Origin: Nocardioides antri
GTDB taxonomy: Bacteria > Actinomycetota > Actinomycetes > Propionibacteriales > Nocardioidaceae
NCBI RefSeq assembly: GCF_008373765.1
Contig: NZ_VUJW01000003.1
Coordinates: 930,001-994,000 of the forward strand
Reading direction: 5' to 3'
Length of the DNA: 64,000 nucleotides
The notes under the pieces were generated by a model. That model saw only the letters and a program-made list of their open reading frames with translations, was not told the DNA's origin and did not search any database. Both the position numbers and the translations under genes were made by a program. Shown here in pieces: positions 57,061 through 64,000 of the stretch. How positions within the stretch are numbered: position 1 is the first letter of the stretch; every line of letters starts with the position of its first letter.

Positions 57061-59861
57061 TCGTCCTGCTCGAGCTCGGCGAGGTACGCCTCGCGGCGGG
57101 CTTCCGTGCGCAGGGTCACCAGGTCGCGCAGGTCTTCGTTGCTGAGCTCGGTGAGGGCGGCTTCGCCGCGAGCGAGCACAGCGTCCGCCAGCGCTCGCTT
57201 GCGGTCGAGCAGTGCCGCGACCCGCTCCTCGATCGTGCCTCGGGTGACCATCCGGTGCACCTGTACCGGCTTCGTCTGCCCGATCCGGTAGGCGCGGTCG
57301 GTGGCCTGCTCCTCGACCGCAGGGTTCCACCACCGGTCGACGTGGACGACGTGGTCGGCGCGGGTCAGGTTGAGGCCGGTGCCGCCTGCCTTGAGGCTGA
57401 GCAGGAAGACCGGCACCTCGCCGGACTGGAAGCGCGCGACCATCGCCTCCCGCTGGGGCACCGGGGTCCCGCCGTGGAGGAGCTGGTGGGGCACGCCGGT
57501 CCGGTCGAGGTGCTGCTCGATCAGGCGGGCCATGGCGACGTACTGGGTGAAGACCAGGACCGCGCCGTCCTCCGCGACCACGGTGCCGACCAGCTCGTCG
57601 AGGAGCTCCAGCTTCTCCGAGCGGCCGGCCAGCCGCACCGCCCCCGACTGCTTGAGGAACTGGGCCGGGTGGTTGCAGATCTGCTTGAGCCCGGTCAGCA
57701 GCGCCAGCACCAGGCCGCGGCGCTGGGCATCGTCGGCTGCCAGCCGCTCGATGCGCTCCATCGTGTCGCGCACGAACGCCTCGTAGAGGACGGCCTGCTC
57801 GCGGGTGAGGCCGAGCAGGTGGTCGGTCTCGGTCTTCGGCGGGAGCTCCGGCGCGATGCCGGGGTCGGACTTGCGGCGGCGCAGCAGGAACGGGCCGATC
57901 AGGTCGGCGAACTGCCGGGCCTTGGTCGGCTCGAGGCCCGACTCGATCGGCGCGCCCCAGACCCGCCGAAACGCCTGTCGGCTGCCGAGCAGGCCGGGGA
58001 TCGCCCAGTCGAGGATCGACCACAGCTCGGTGAGGTCGTTCTCGACCGGCGTGCCGGTGAGGGCCACCCGCGCGCGGCTCGGGATCAGCCGGAGGTTGCG
58101 CGCGGTGGAGGAGCGGGAGTTCTTGATGTGCTGCGCCTCGTCGGCGACGACCAGGTCCCACGGCACGTCGGCGAGGGTGGCGTGGTCGCGCCGCATGGTG
58201 CCGTACGTCGTCAGCACGAACCCGCCCCCTCCGCTGGTCGAGGAGCTTGCGCTGCGACCGTCTCGAGACCCGAGCTCGCGGGCCACCCCGTGGAAACGGC
58301 GCACCGGCAGGCCGGGGGCGAACCGCTGGATCTCGGCCTCCCAGTTGCCGAGCAGGCTGGCCGGGCAGACCACCAGCGTCGGCGCGCCACCGGAGAGGTC
58401 CTGCTCGAGGCGGTGGAGGTGGAGCGCGATCAGGGTGATCGTCTTGCCGAGCCCCATGTCGTCGGCCAGGCAGGCGCCGAGCCCGAGCCCGGTGAGGTCG
58501 GCGAGCCAGGTCAGGCCGTGGCGCTGGTAGTCGCGCAGCTCCGCCTGGAGCGCGGCCGGCGTCGGCAGCGGCTCGCGGGTGGGTGCGGCGAGCAGCCGCT
58601 CGCGGACCTTCAGCAGGCTGGCCCCGACGATGACCTGCTCGGTCGCGCCGGTCGTCTCGGCGTCGTCGGGCACCTCGGCGACCCCGCTCAGGGCCGCGGC
58701 CAGGGCCTGCGCGCCGGTGGCCTTGCGGATCAGTCGCTTCCGAGCGCGCTGCGCCGTCGACGGGTCGACGACGGTCCAGGCGCCGCGGAGCTTGAGGACC
58801 GGCGCGGCGGCCGTCGCGAGCTGCTCCATCTCCTCGTCGGTGAGCGGGTCGCCGTGGAGGGCGACCTGCCAGGAGAACGCGAACAGGCCGTCGACCGCGA
58901 ACGGGCTGTCCTGGAGCGGCAGCTCCGGGTCGCGCGGGTCGGCCCGGCGCTCGAGGACCGCACGGGTGGTGAGGTCGCGGCCGAGCGACCGCGGCCAGTG
59001 GACGTCGACCCGGGCTTCACGGAGCGCCCCGACGTGCTCGAGGAGGCTGCCGATCTCCGGGCCGTCGAGGGTGAGCTGGTCGGGCACCGACAGGACGAGC
59101 AGGCGGTCGAGCACCGGCCACACCTCGGCTGCTGCCCGCAGTGCGATGCTGGCGTGCACGCGGGCCCGCGGCCCGAAGCCGTGGGCGTCCTCGTCGTCCG
59201 CCCAGAGCAGGGCGGCGTCGCAGACGTGGAGCGGGTCGCGCTCGTCGTGGACCTGGAGCACGACGCGCACAGAGCCCGCGACCAGCTCCTCCTCGTCGGC
59301 CTCGACCCGCAGCGAGATCCGGACCAGCTCGGGCAGCGCGGCCGCGGCCTGCGACTGCTCCGCGCGGACCCGCTCGGCCGCCCGGCGCCGCACCCGGTCG
59401 GCGAAGTCGGACGTGGCCCGCCGGTCCGACGCAACCGGGACGTCGGCCATCACCGGCGCGGCCCGGGGCAGCGCGTCGGCGACCGCGTCGAGCACGTGCT
59501 GCACCAGCGCGGCCGCGGCGTCGGGGTCGAGGTCGTCGTACGCCCTGGCCCGGGCGAGCTGCGCGACGCTGTCGCGGTCGCGCTCGTCGAGCCCGTCGAT
59601 CTGCCAGCTCGGTCGGGCGGATCCCGCGCTCCGCGCGAGCTTGCCGGCCGCGACGAACCGCCCCGCGAGGAGGGCCGCGCCGCCGAGCAGCGCGACGCTC
59701 GGATGGACGTCGGACTGGGTGCGGGCTCGGCTGAGCACCGGCAGCGCCGCCCGGATCGGCAGCGCGACGGCCCGTCCTTCGTCGGTGAACTCGATCGTGC
59801 CGTCCCGGGGCGGGTCGGCCGGCCGGAAGGTGGCCGGTCCGGTGACGGGCACGAAGCTCAC
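57057..59861 (-). CDS. SNF2-family DEAD/DEAH helicase-like ATPase
   Basis: 934 aa. The N-terminal half (1-430) is a poorly conserved alpha/beta region. The SNF2 core follows: LADDMGLGKTITLIALHLHR (motif I), LVVCPASLLGNWEAEIQRF (Ia), LVVADEAQHIKNSRSSTARN (II, DEAQ), ALTGTPVENDLTELWSILDW (III), LLHGGTPVPQREAMVARFQS, LLSLKAGGTGLNLTRADHVV (V) and DRAYRIGQTKPVQVHRMV (VI). It should be a DNA-translocating ATPase. A repeat-derived SRDGRSASSSTSGGGG stretch interrupts the core between motifs Ia and II. Confidence 0.93.
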   Translation of the reverse strand: MSFVPVTGPATFRPADPPRDGTIEFTDEGRAVALPIRAALPVLSRARTQSDVHPSVALLGGAALLAGRFVAAGKLARSAGSARPSWQIDGLDERDRDSVAQLARARAYDDLDPDAAAALVQHVLDAVADALPRAAPVMADVPVASDRRATSDFADRVRRRAAERVRAEQSQAAAALPELVRISLRVEADEEELVAGSVRVVLQVHDERDPLHVCDAALLWADDEDAHGFGPRARVHASIALRAAAEVWPVLDRLLVLSVPDQLTLDGPEIGSLLEHVGALREARVDVHWPRSLGRDLTTRAVLERRADPRDPELPLQDSPFAVDGLFAFSWQVALHGDPLTDEEMEQLATAAAPVLKLRGAWTVVDPSTAQRARKRLIRKATGAQALAAALSGVAEVPDDAETTGATEQVIVGASLLKVRERLLAAPTREPLPTPAALQAELRDYQRHGLTWLADLTGLGLGACLADDMGLGKTITLIALHLHRLEQDLSGGAPTLVVCPASLLGNWEAEIQRFAPGLPVRRFHGVARELGSRDGRSASSSTSGGGGFVLTTYGTMRRDHATLADVPWDLVVADEAQHIKNSRSSTARNLRLIPSRARVALTGTPVENDLTELWSILDWAIPGLLGSRQAFRRVWGAPIESGLEPTKARQFADLIGPFLLRRRKSDPGIAPELPPKTETDHLLGLTREQAVLYEAFVRDTMERIERLAADDAQRRGLVLALLTGLKQICNHPAQFLKQSGAVRLAGRSEKLELLDELVGTVVAEDGAVLVFTQYVAMARLIEQHLDRTGVPHQLLHGGTPVPQREAMVARFQSGEVPVFLLSLKAGGTGLNLTRADHVVHVDRWWNPAVEEQATDRAYRIGQTKPVQVHRMVTRGTIEERVAALLDRKRALADAVLARGEAALTELSNEDLRDLVTLRTEARREAYLAELEQDE
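58231..58270 (-). repeat. GGTCTCGAGACG-type dispersed repeat inside the helicase gene
   Basis: A 40-bp element, 34/40 identical by eye to the intergenic copy at 59890-59929 in opposite orientation. Ends GGTCTCGAGACG and CTCCTCGACCA are shared. In frame, it adds about 13 residues of Ser/Gly/Arg to the SNF2 core, in a loop. Confidence 0.75.
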
Positions 59862-59889
59862 GCGGCCTCCTTGCAGCGTTCGGGTCCTA

Positions 59890-59929
59890 GGTCTCGAGAC
59901 GATCGCAGAGCGACCTCCTCGACCACCGC
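59890..59929 (+). repeat. GGTCTCGAGACG-type dispersed repeat, intergenic
   Basis: Intergenic copy of the element at 58231-58270, just upstream of the helicase start (59861), with imperfect dyad symmetry (CTCGAGACGATCGCAGAG, CCTCCTCGACCACC). No start or promoter in this 37-bp gap other than this. Confidence 0.7.
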
Positions 59930-59966
59930 GCGAGGCTAACGGGCAGGGCCGACGGTGAGTTCCCGG

Positions 59967-61154
59967 TCAGGCCCTCCTCTTCCTCGCCAGGAGCTGCTGG
60001 AGGCCGACCAGCGCGAGCACCAGCGTGCCGGCGACCGCCAGGGCCGCGCCCCACCAGGTGGGGTGGTCGACCACGAGGACGAAGGTGGCGGTCGGTACGA
60101 CGGAGGCCGGCATCGCGATCGCGAGCACGGTGAAGCCGGGGTTCCCGTTGAGGGCCGCCGCGAGCGCCCACACCAGGGTGAGGACCGCGGCGAGCGCCAG
60201 GATCACGTAGACGTCGGTGTCGAAGTCCGCCTTCGGCCCCTCGGCGCCGGACGCGGCGCCATCCTCGCCGCCGATCATGTCGAGCGAGAAGAAAGGTGCG
60301 AACGCCTGCGAGATCACCAGCACGAGCAGCACGCCGTTGAAGCCGATCACCCCGACCACGCCGGCGACGACACCGCTGAGCGCGCGGGTCGGCAGGATCC
60401 AGCCGACCGCGGTGACGACGAGCACGAAGACCGCGACCGCGGCGGCCGCGACGATTGCCCCGTCGTCGTCGCCGATGTCGGACAGCAGGTCGTCGCACGC
60501 CTGGAGGTAGACCAGGCCGAGGCCCAGGATCGCGGTGACGACGAAGGCGCCGCGGCGGATCGCGACGTACCCCAGCACGGAGAGGAGTACGACGACACCG
60601 CCCACCAGGTAGGGGAGCCAGTCGTCCGCACCGCTGACGTCCTCGAGCCCGACGCCGAGCATCGCGCCGACGCCGAGCACCCCGATCGCGCCCGGCCAGG
60701 TCGCCAGCTCCTCGCGGGTCCGGCCGACTCCGCCCAGGAGCGAGACCAGGGCGACGAGGACGAGCACGGCGGTGGCGCCGAGGCCGACCGTGTAGTTGGA
60801 CCAGTCGAGGTCGCCGTCGGAGCGGGTGCGGGCGGCCGAGAGCACGATCGCGGCCGCCAGGAGCCCAACCCCGAGGGAGATCGGCAGCAGGCTCATCCCC
60901 GGTCGGTCGCGCCGCCGCTCGACGACGGCGGGCGGCGGGGGCGGGGGTGGGTCCATGACCGCGGTCGTCGTCCCGCTCGGCGGCGGCGGCGCACCGGCGG
61001 GCGCGGTCTGGGTGGGTGGCGGGGGTGGGGCGGGCGTCGGCCCGTCGGTCGGCGGCGGGCCGCCGACGGCGTCGGCAGGGGTGACGGTGGGCGGCGGCCC
61101 TACGGGGGTGTCCTTGGGTTCGCCGGATCCGGTGGAGCGAGCGTCCTCGGTCAT
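59967..61154 (-). CDS. Pro-rich multi-pass membrane protein
   Basis: 395 aa from ATG 61154. Residues 1-85 are Pro/Thr-rich and cytoplasmic-looking (GPPPTVTPADAVGGPPPTDG, then PPPPPPPAVVERRRDRPGMS), followed by about eight or nine membrane helices (LLPISLGVGLLAAAIVLSA; VGLGATAVLVLVALVSLLGG; LVGGVVVLLSVLGYVAI; LGLVYLQACDDLL and others). It looks like a conserved actinobacterial protein of unknown role. It starts 48 bp after recQ-like stop on the same strand. Confidence 0.7.
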   Translation of the reverse strand: MTEDARSTGSGEPKDTPVGPPPTVTPADAVGGPPPTDGPTPAPPPPPTQTAPAGAPPPPSGTTTAVMDPPPPPPPAVVERRRDRPGMSLLPISLGVGLLAAAIVLSAARTRSDGDLDWSNYTVGLGATAVLVLVALVSLLGGVGRTREELATWPGAIGVLGVGAMLGVGLEDVSGADDWLPYLVGGVVVLLSVLGYVAIRRGAFVVTAILGLGLVYLQACDDLLSDIGDDDGAIVAAAAVAVFVLVVTAVGWILPTRALSGVVAGVVGVIGFNGVLLVLVISQAFAPFFSLDMIGGEDGAASGAEGPKADFDTDVYVILALAAVLTLVWALAAALNGNPGFTVLAIAMPASVVPTATFVLVVDHPTWWGAALAVAGTLVLALVGLQQLLARKRRA

Positions 61155-61201
61155 GTGTCGACGGTACGGCGCCTGGTCCCCGAACCTCGGGACCCGAGCG
61201 G

Positions 61202-63358
61202 TCAGGCCGACACGGCGAGGGTGAGCGGCAGGACGGCCTCGGCACCGGCAGCGGCCAGCCCGTCCGATGCGAGGGTGATCGACCACCCGGTCACGACCAG
61301 GTCGTCAACGAGCAGGACCCGCCTGTCCCGGACGGCATCGGGGTGGTCGAGCAGGAGGGCGTGGCGGCGGGTGACCGCCGCGACCCGCTGGGCGGAGTTC
61401 GTCGCTCCCTGCCCGGGCAGCACGTCGGGGTCGGTGATCGCCCAGCGACCCACGATCGGCCGCTCGAGGTAGCGGGACAGGCCGGCGGCCAGGTCGGCGA
61501 CCAGGCCTGGTCGGGTCGCCGACTCGGCGACGACGATCGCGTCCGGCGCGGGCTGCCAGTCGGCGAGCATCGCGACCACAGCCCGGACCAGGGGGACGGG
61601 CACCGTCGTCGGTGTCTCGTCTCCGGTGGTCCGGAAGAGCTCGCGGAGCGCGGTGCCGTGGCCGAGGTCGGTCAGCCGGGCGATCGCCCGGCCCTCCTCG
61701 GCGGGCTGCTTGATCCGGCCGCTGCGGTCGACGCCGAGCGCGGACAGGCCGGTCGGCCAGAGCTTCCGCGGCTCGATGGGGACGCCGGGACGGGCGAGCC
61801 GGTCGGCAGCCTCGGCCACCGCCTTCGGCGACACGTCGACCGGCAGGTCGAGCCCGCCGCAGTTGTCGCACCGCCCGCACACCCAGTCCTCACCCGCGGC
61901 CGGGTCGTCGAGCTGGTCCCGCAGGAACCACATCCGGCAGCGGTCGGTCGTCAGGTAGTCGAGCATCGCCCGCTGCTCACGCTCCCGGGCCTCGGCGACC
62001 CGGCGGTAGCGCTCGGCGTCGTAGGCCCACTCCTGGCCGCCCTTCGGGTCCAGCTCCCAGCCACCCTTGACCCGGCGTACGGCGCCATCCACGTCGAGCA
62101 CCTTGAGCATCGTCTCCAGCCGGTTGCGGCTGAGGTCGACCCGCGCCTCGAGCGCCGGCGTGCTCATCGCCCCTCCGGCCTCGGCGAGGACGGCCAACGT
62201 CTCGCGCACCAGCGCCTCCCGCGGGAACGCCAGCGACGCGAAGTAGGCCCAGATGTCGCGGTCCTCGAGCGCCGGGAGGAGCACGACGGACGCCGCGCTC
62301 GTCGTGCCGCGCCCGGCCCGGCCCACCTGCTGGTAGTAGGCCACCGGCGAGCTCGGGGCGCCCAGGTTGACCACGAACCCGAGCGACGCGTCGAAGCCCA
62401 TCCCGAGCGCGCTGGTCGCGACGAGGGCCTTGACCTTCCCGTCGAGCAGCGCCTGCTCCAGCGCGAGGCGCTCGGTCTGCTCGGTCTGGCCGGAGTAGGC
62501 CGCCACCTGGTGGCCGCGCGAGCGCAGGTAGTCGGCGACCTGCTGGGTCGCCGCCACGGTCAGGCAGTAGACGATGCCGCTGCCGGGCTGCTCCGCGAGG
62601 TGGTCGGCGAGCCAGGCCAGCCGCTGCTCGGCCGTGGGCAGCCGGACCACGCCGAGCTGCAGCGTCTCCCGGTCGAGGCTGCCGCGCAGCACGAGCGGCC
62701 CCTCGTCGGTCGAGCCTGTCGAGACCAGCTGCTCCGCGACGTCGTCGGTCACCCGCTGGTTGGCGGTGGCCGTCGTCGCGAGCACCGGGATCCCGTCGGG
62801 CAGCTCGGCGAGCAGGGTGCGGATCCGGCGGTAGTCGGGACGGAAGTCGTGGCCCCAGTCGGAGATGCAGTGGGCCTCGTCGATCACCAGCAACCCGCAG
62901 GTCGCCGCCAGCCGCGGGAGCACCTCGTCGCGGAAGCCCGGGTTGTTGAGCCGCTCGGGGCTGACCAGGAGCACGTCGACCTCGCCCCGGCTGATCGCCT
63001 CGTGGGTCTCCTCCCACTGCTGCATGTTGGTGGAGTTGATCGTCACCGCGCGGATGCCGGCGCGCTCGGCGGCCGCGATCTGGTTGCGCATCAGGGCCAG
63101 CAGCGGAGAGATGATCACCGTCGGCCCGCTCCCCTGGTCGCGCAGCAGCAGCGTCGCCACGAAGTAGACCGCCGACTTGCCCCAGCCGGTCCGCTGCACG
63201 ACGAGCGCCCGCCGCCGGTCGACCACCAGCGCCTCGATCGCCGCCCACTGGTCGTCGTAGAGCACCGCGTCGCTCTGTCCATCTCTGGGGCCCACCAACG
63301 CCCGCAGATGCTCCTCGGCCCGGGCGCGCGTGCTCTCCAGCTCGGTGGTCGCGGTCAT
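61202..63358 (-). CDS. RecQ-family helicase fused to a phosphoribosyltransferase-like domain
   Basis: 718 aa. Helicase core (about 20-370): VVQRTGWGKSAVYFVATLLL (Walker A variant TGWGKS), LLVIDEAHCISDWGHDFRPDY (DEAH motif), LATTATANQRV, SALGMGFDASLGFVVNLGAP and YYQQVGRAGRGTTSA. A RecQ zinc segment follows (RCRMWFLRDQL... CGRCDNCGG). The C-terminal part (about 600-718) has a PRTase-like loop RRVLLVDDLVVTGWSITLAS and IVVAESATRPGLV. Such fusions exist in actinobacteria. Likely acts in DNA repair; a link to purine or pyrimidine ligands is unproven. Confidence 0.88.
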   Translation of the reverse strand: MTATTELESTRARAEEHLRALVGPRDGQSDAVLYDDQWAAIEALVVDRRRALVVQRTGWGKSAVYFVATLLLRDQGSGPTVIISPLLALMRNQIAAAERAGIRAVTINSTNMQQWEETHEAISRGEVDVLLVSPERLNNPGFRDEVLPRLAATCGLLVIDEAHCISDWGHDFRPDYRRIRTLLAELPDGIPVLATTATANQRVTDDVAEQLVSTGSTDEGPLVLRGSLDRETLQLGVVRLPTAEQRLAWLADHLAEQPGSGIVYCLTVAATQQVADYLRSRGHQVAAYSGQTEQTERLALEQALLDGKVKALVATSALGMGFDASLGFVVNLGAPSSPVAYYQQVGRAGRGTTSAASVVLLPALEDRDIWAYFASLAFPREALVRETLAVLAEAGGAMSTPALEARVDLSRNRLETMLKVLDVDGAVRRVKGGWELDPKGGQEWAYDAERYRRVAEAREREQRAMLDYLTTDRCRMWFLRDQLDDPAAGEDWVCGRCDNCGGLDLPVDVSPKAVAEAADRLARPGVPIEPRKLWPTGLSALGVDRSGRIKQPAEEGRAIARLTDLGHGTALRELFRTTGDETPTTVPVPLVRAVVAMLADWQPAPDAIVVAESATRPGLVADLAAGLSRYLERPIVGRWAITDPDVLPGQGATNSAQRVAAVTRRHALLLDHPDAVRDRRVLLVDDLVVTGWSITLASDGLAAAGAEAVLPLTLAVSA
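62708..62726 (-). repeat. Half copy of the palindromic repeat in the recQ-like gene
   Basis: GGTCGAGCCTGTCGAGACC is the exact complement of 19 of 20 bases of one arm of the accD1 repeat (49260-49279). It codes for VSTGSTDEG in a loop after TANQRVTDDVAEQL. Confidence 0.6.
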
Positions 63359-63360
63359 GC

Positions 63361-63725
63361 CCTCGTGTCTACCAGCGCCCCCCGACGCGATGACAGGTCT
63401 GGCCGGGCTTGTCCACAATCGGCGCCGACTGGTGCGAGCGACGTGCCCGTCAGCACCAGCACCTCCGGGCCTGCGTTCTCGACCCCGTCGGCAGCACCGT
63501 CGATGACCGCGTCCAGCATCAGTGCTCGACGGGCGACCACATGGCGAGGAGTGTCGTACCGGTCGGGGCACACGATGGCCTGTCGATCACTGGTGGCGCC
63601 GCATGTCGATCGGCCAGCCGGTCTCCGTGTTCGGCCCATCGACGCAGCGCGACGTCCTCGTCGGGGTCGGGCACCTCGCCGACTGGCCGGACGTCGCGAG
63701 CCCGCGGCAGACGAGTCGGGTCGGC
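63361..63725 (-). pseudogene. Possible degenerate coding remnant (frameshifted)
   Basis: No intact gene is present. On the minus strand two coding-like segments in different frames are seen: DVRPVGEVPDPDEDVALRRW, in frame with the end of the HNH gene after its TAG, and then RYDTPRHVVARRALMLDAVI running to 63355 in another frame. Both show G/C third-position bias. It could be a decayed gene or just a GC-rich spacer; the reading is weak. Otherwise I see only unpatterned sequence. Confidence 0.25.
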
Positions 63726-64000
63726 CTAGGTGCGGCGGTGGAAGCGGATGTCGCCGTTGGGGAGCTTGTCGGCGGCGAATCTTCGGTCGTGGGCGCGGTG
63801 GTGGTGCCAGGAGCAGAGGAGTACGCCGTCGTCGAGGTCGGTCCGGCCGCCCCGTGACCAGGGTGTCTCGTGGTGGGCTTCGCACCAGGTCGCTGGGATC
63901 GAGCAGCCCTCGGCGCGACAGCGTTTGTCGCGGAGTCGCATCGCCTTGCGCTGGGCTGCGGTGAACAGGCGGCGGGTGCGGCCCAGGTCGAGGATCTCGC
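63726..64000 (-). CDS. DUF222/HNH endonuclease family protein (5' end cut by window)
   Basis: The gene continues past the right edge. The visible 91 residues (EILDLGRTRRLFTAAQRKAM, RLRDKRCRAEGCSIPATWCE, AHHETPWSRGGRTDLDDGVL, LCSWHHHRAHDRRF) are the HNH nuclease domain of the actinobacterial 13E12/DUF222 family. Catalytic His-His in EAHHE and the terminal HHHRAH are present. The family's function is uncertain; many copies are repetitive mobile-like genes in actinomycetes. The frame is open at position 64000. Confidence 0.88.
   Translation of the reverse strand, partial: EILDLGRTRRLFTAAQRKAMRLRDKRCRAEGCSIPATWCEAHHETPWSRGGRTDLDDGVLLCSWHHHRAHDRRFAADKLPNGDIRFHRRT

Noticed and set aside
57255-59939. 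Rightward 894-codon frame
   Set aside because: It is antisense to the SNF2 gene and has no recognisable domain.
1-64000. CRISPR array or cas genes
   Set aside because: No regularly spaced 24-40 bp repeats with unique spacers and no Cas motifs were seen. The iteron-like array at 2288 is too short in period.

Overview
The window is GC-rich DNA with strong G/C third-position bias, many GTG starts and many 4-bp ATGA/GTGA gene overlaps. The gene set includes the proteasome activator Bpa, ClpP pairs with an XRE activator, a class III adenylate cyclase, SerS, a PspC-domain protein, a DUF222/HNH protein and actinobacterial lipoproteins. Together these point to a high-GC actinomycete, most plausibly of the Nocardioides/Nocardioidaceae type. 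That genus call is my inference from gene content; no 16S gene is present.

Left end (1-5612) is the right-hand part of an integrated element beside the 3' end of a tRNA-Arg(ACG) gene. A tyrosine integrase, coupled to an unknown gene, reads toward the tRNA. Divergent from it is a tightly overlapping leftward operon: excisionase-like HTH, a small Cys protein, a winged-helix replication-initiator-like protein, several tiny ORFs, a Cys2/Cys2 protein and a TerS-like protein. The initiator-like gene carries iteron-like direct repeats inside its coding sequence, and the divergent promoter region carries an inverted-repeat operator. The layout resembles a phage satellite or small prophage; the left boundary is outside the window.

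5612-13150 holds three tRNA genes (Arg-ACG, Ser-GCT, Ser-TGA), a LuxR-type regulator next to a 50-aa secreted peptide, a TetR regulator, an XRE/ImmA-IrrE pair, a divergent second XRE gene with three direct-repeat operators between them, and a translationally coupled cassette: secreted Cys protein, ABC ATPase, permease with a large C-terminal domain, second membrane protein. I consider this cassette the best candidate for an undescribed secreted-factor system.

13150-44630 is mostly core genome: nitrilase-like amidohydrolase, MobA with a DUF6457 protein, quinone oxidoreductase, Bpa, HAD phosphatase, SerS, aldo/keto reductase, PAP2-diacylglycerol kinase fusion, PheA, K+ channel, arginine deiminase with a palindromic operator, a cNMP-binding protein coupled to an adenylate cyclase, GDPD, a PopR-like regulator with a clpP pair and its likely operator, PrmC-like methylase, a CBS transporter, acyl-CoA synthetase, a Ser/Thr kinase with a lipoprotein, a Nei-type glycosylase, duplicated lipoproteins, Aat and EcsC.

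44630-64000 is catabolic and DNA-handling. A leucine-degradation operon (carboxyltransferase, biotin carboxylase, HMG-CoA lyase, sulfotransferase-like gene) sits under a perfect 24-bp palindrome that recurs in degenerate form before a TetR gene. It is followed by an orphan GvpL/F gene, an acyl-CoA operon divergent from a PaaX-type regulator, a SWIM/SNF2 pair, a RecQ-phosphoribosyltransferase fusion and a truncated HNH gene. Short palindromic repeats are scattered through this half, some in frame inside genes.
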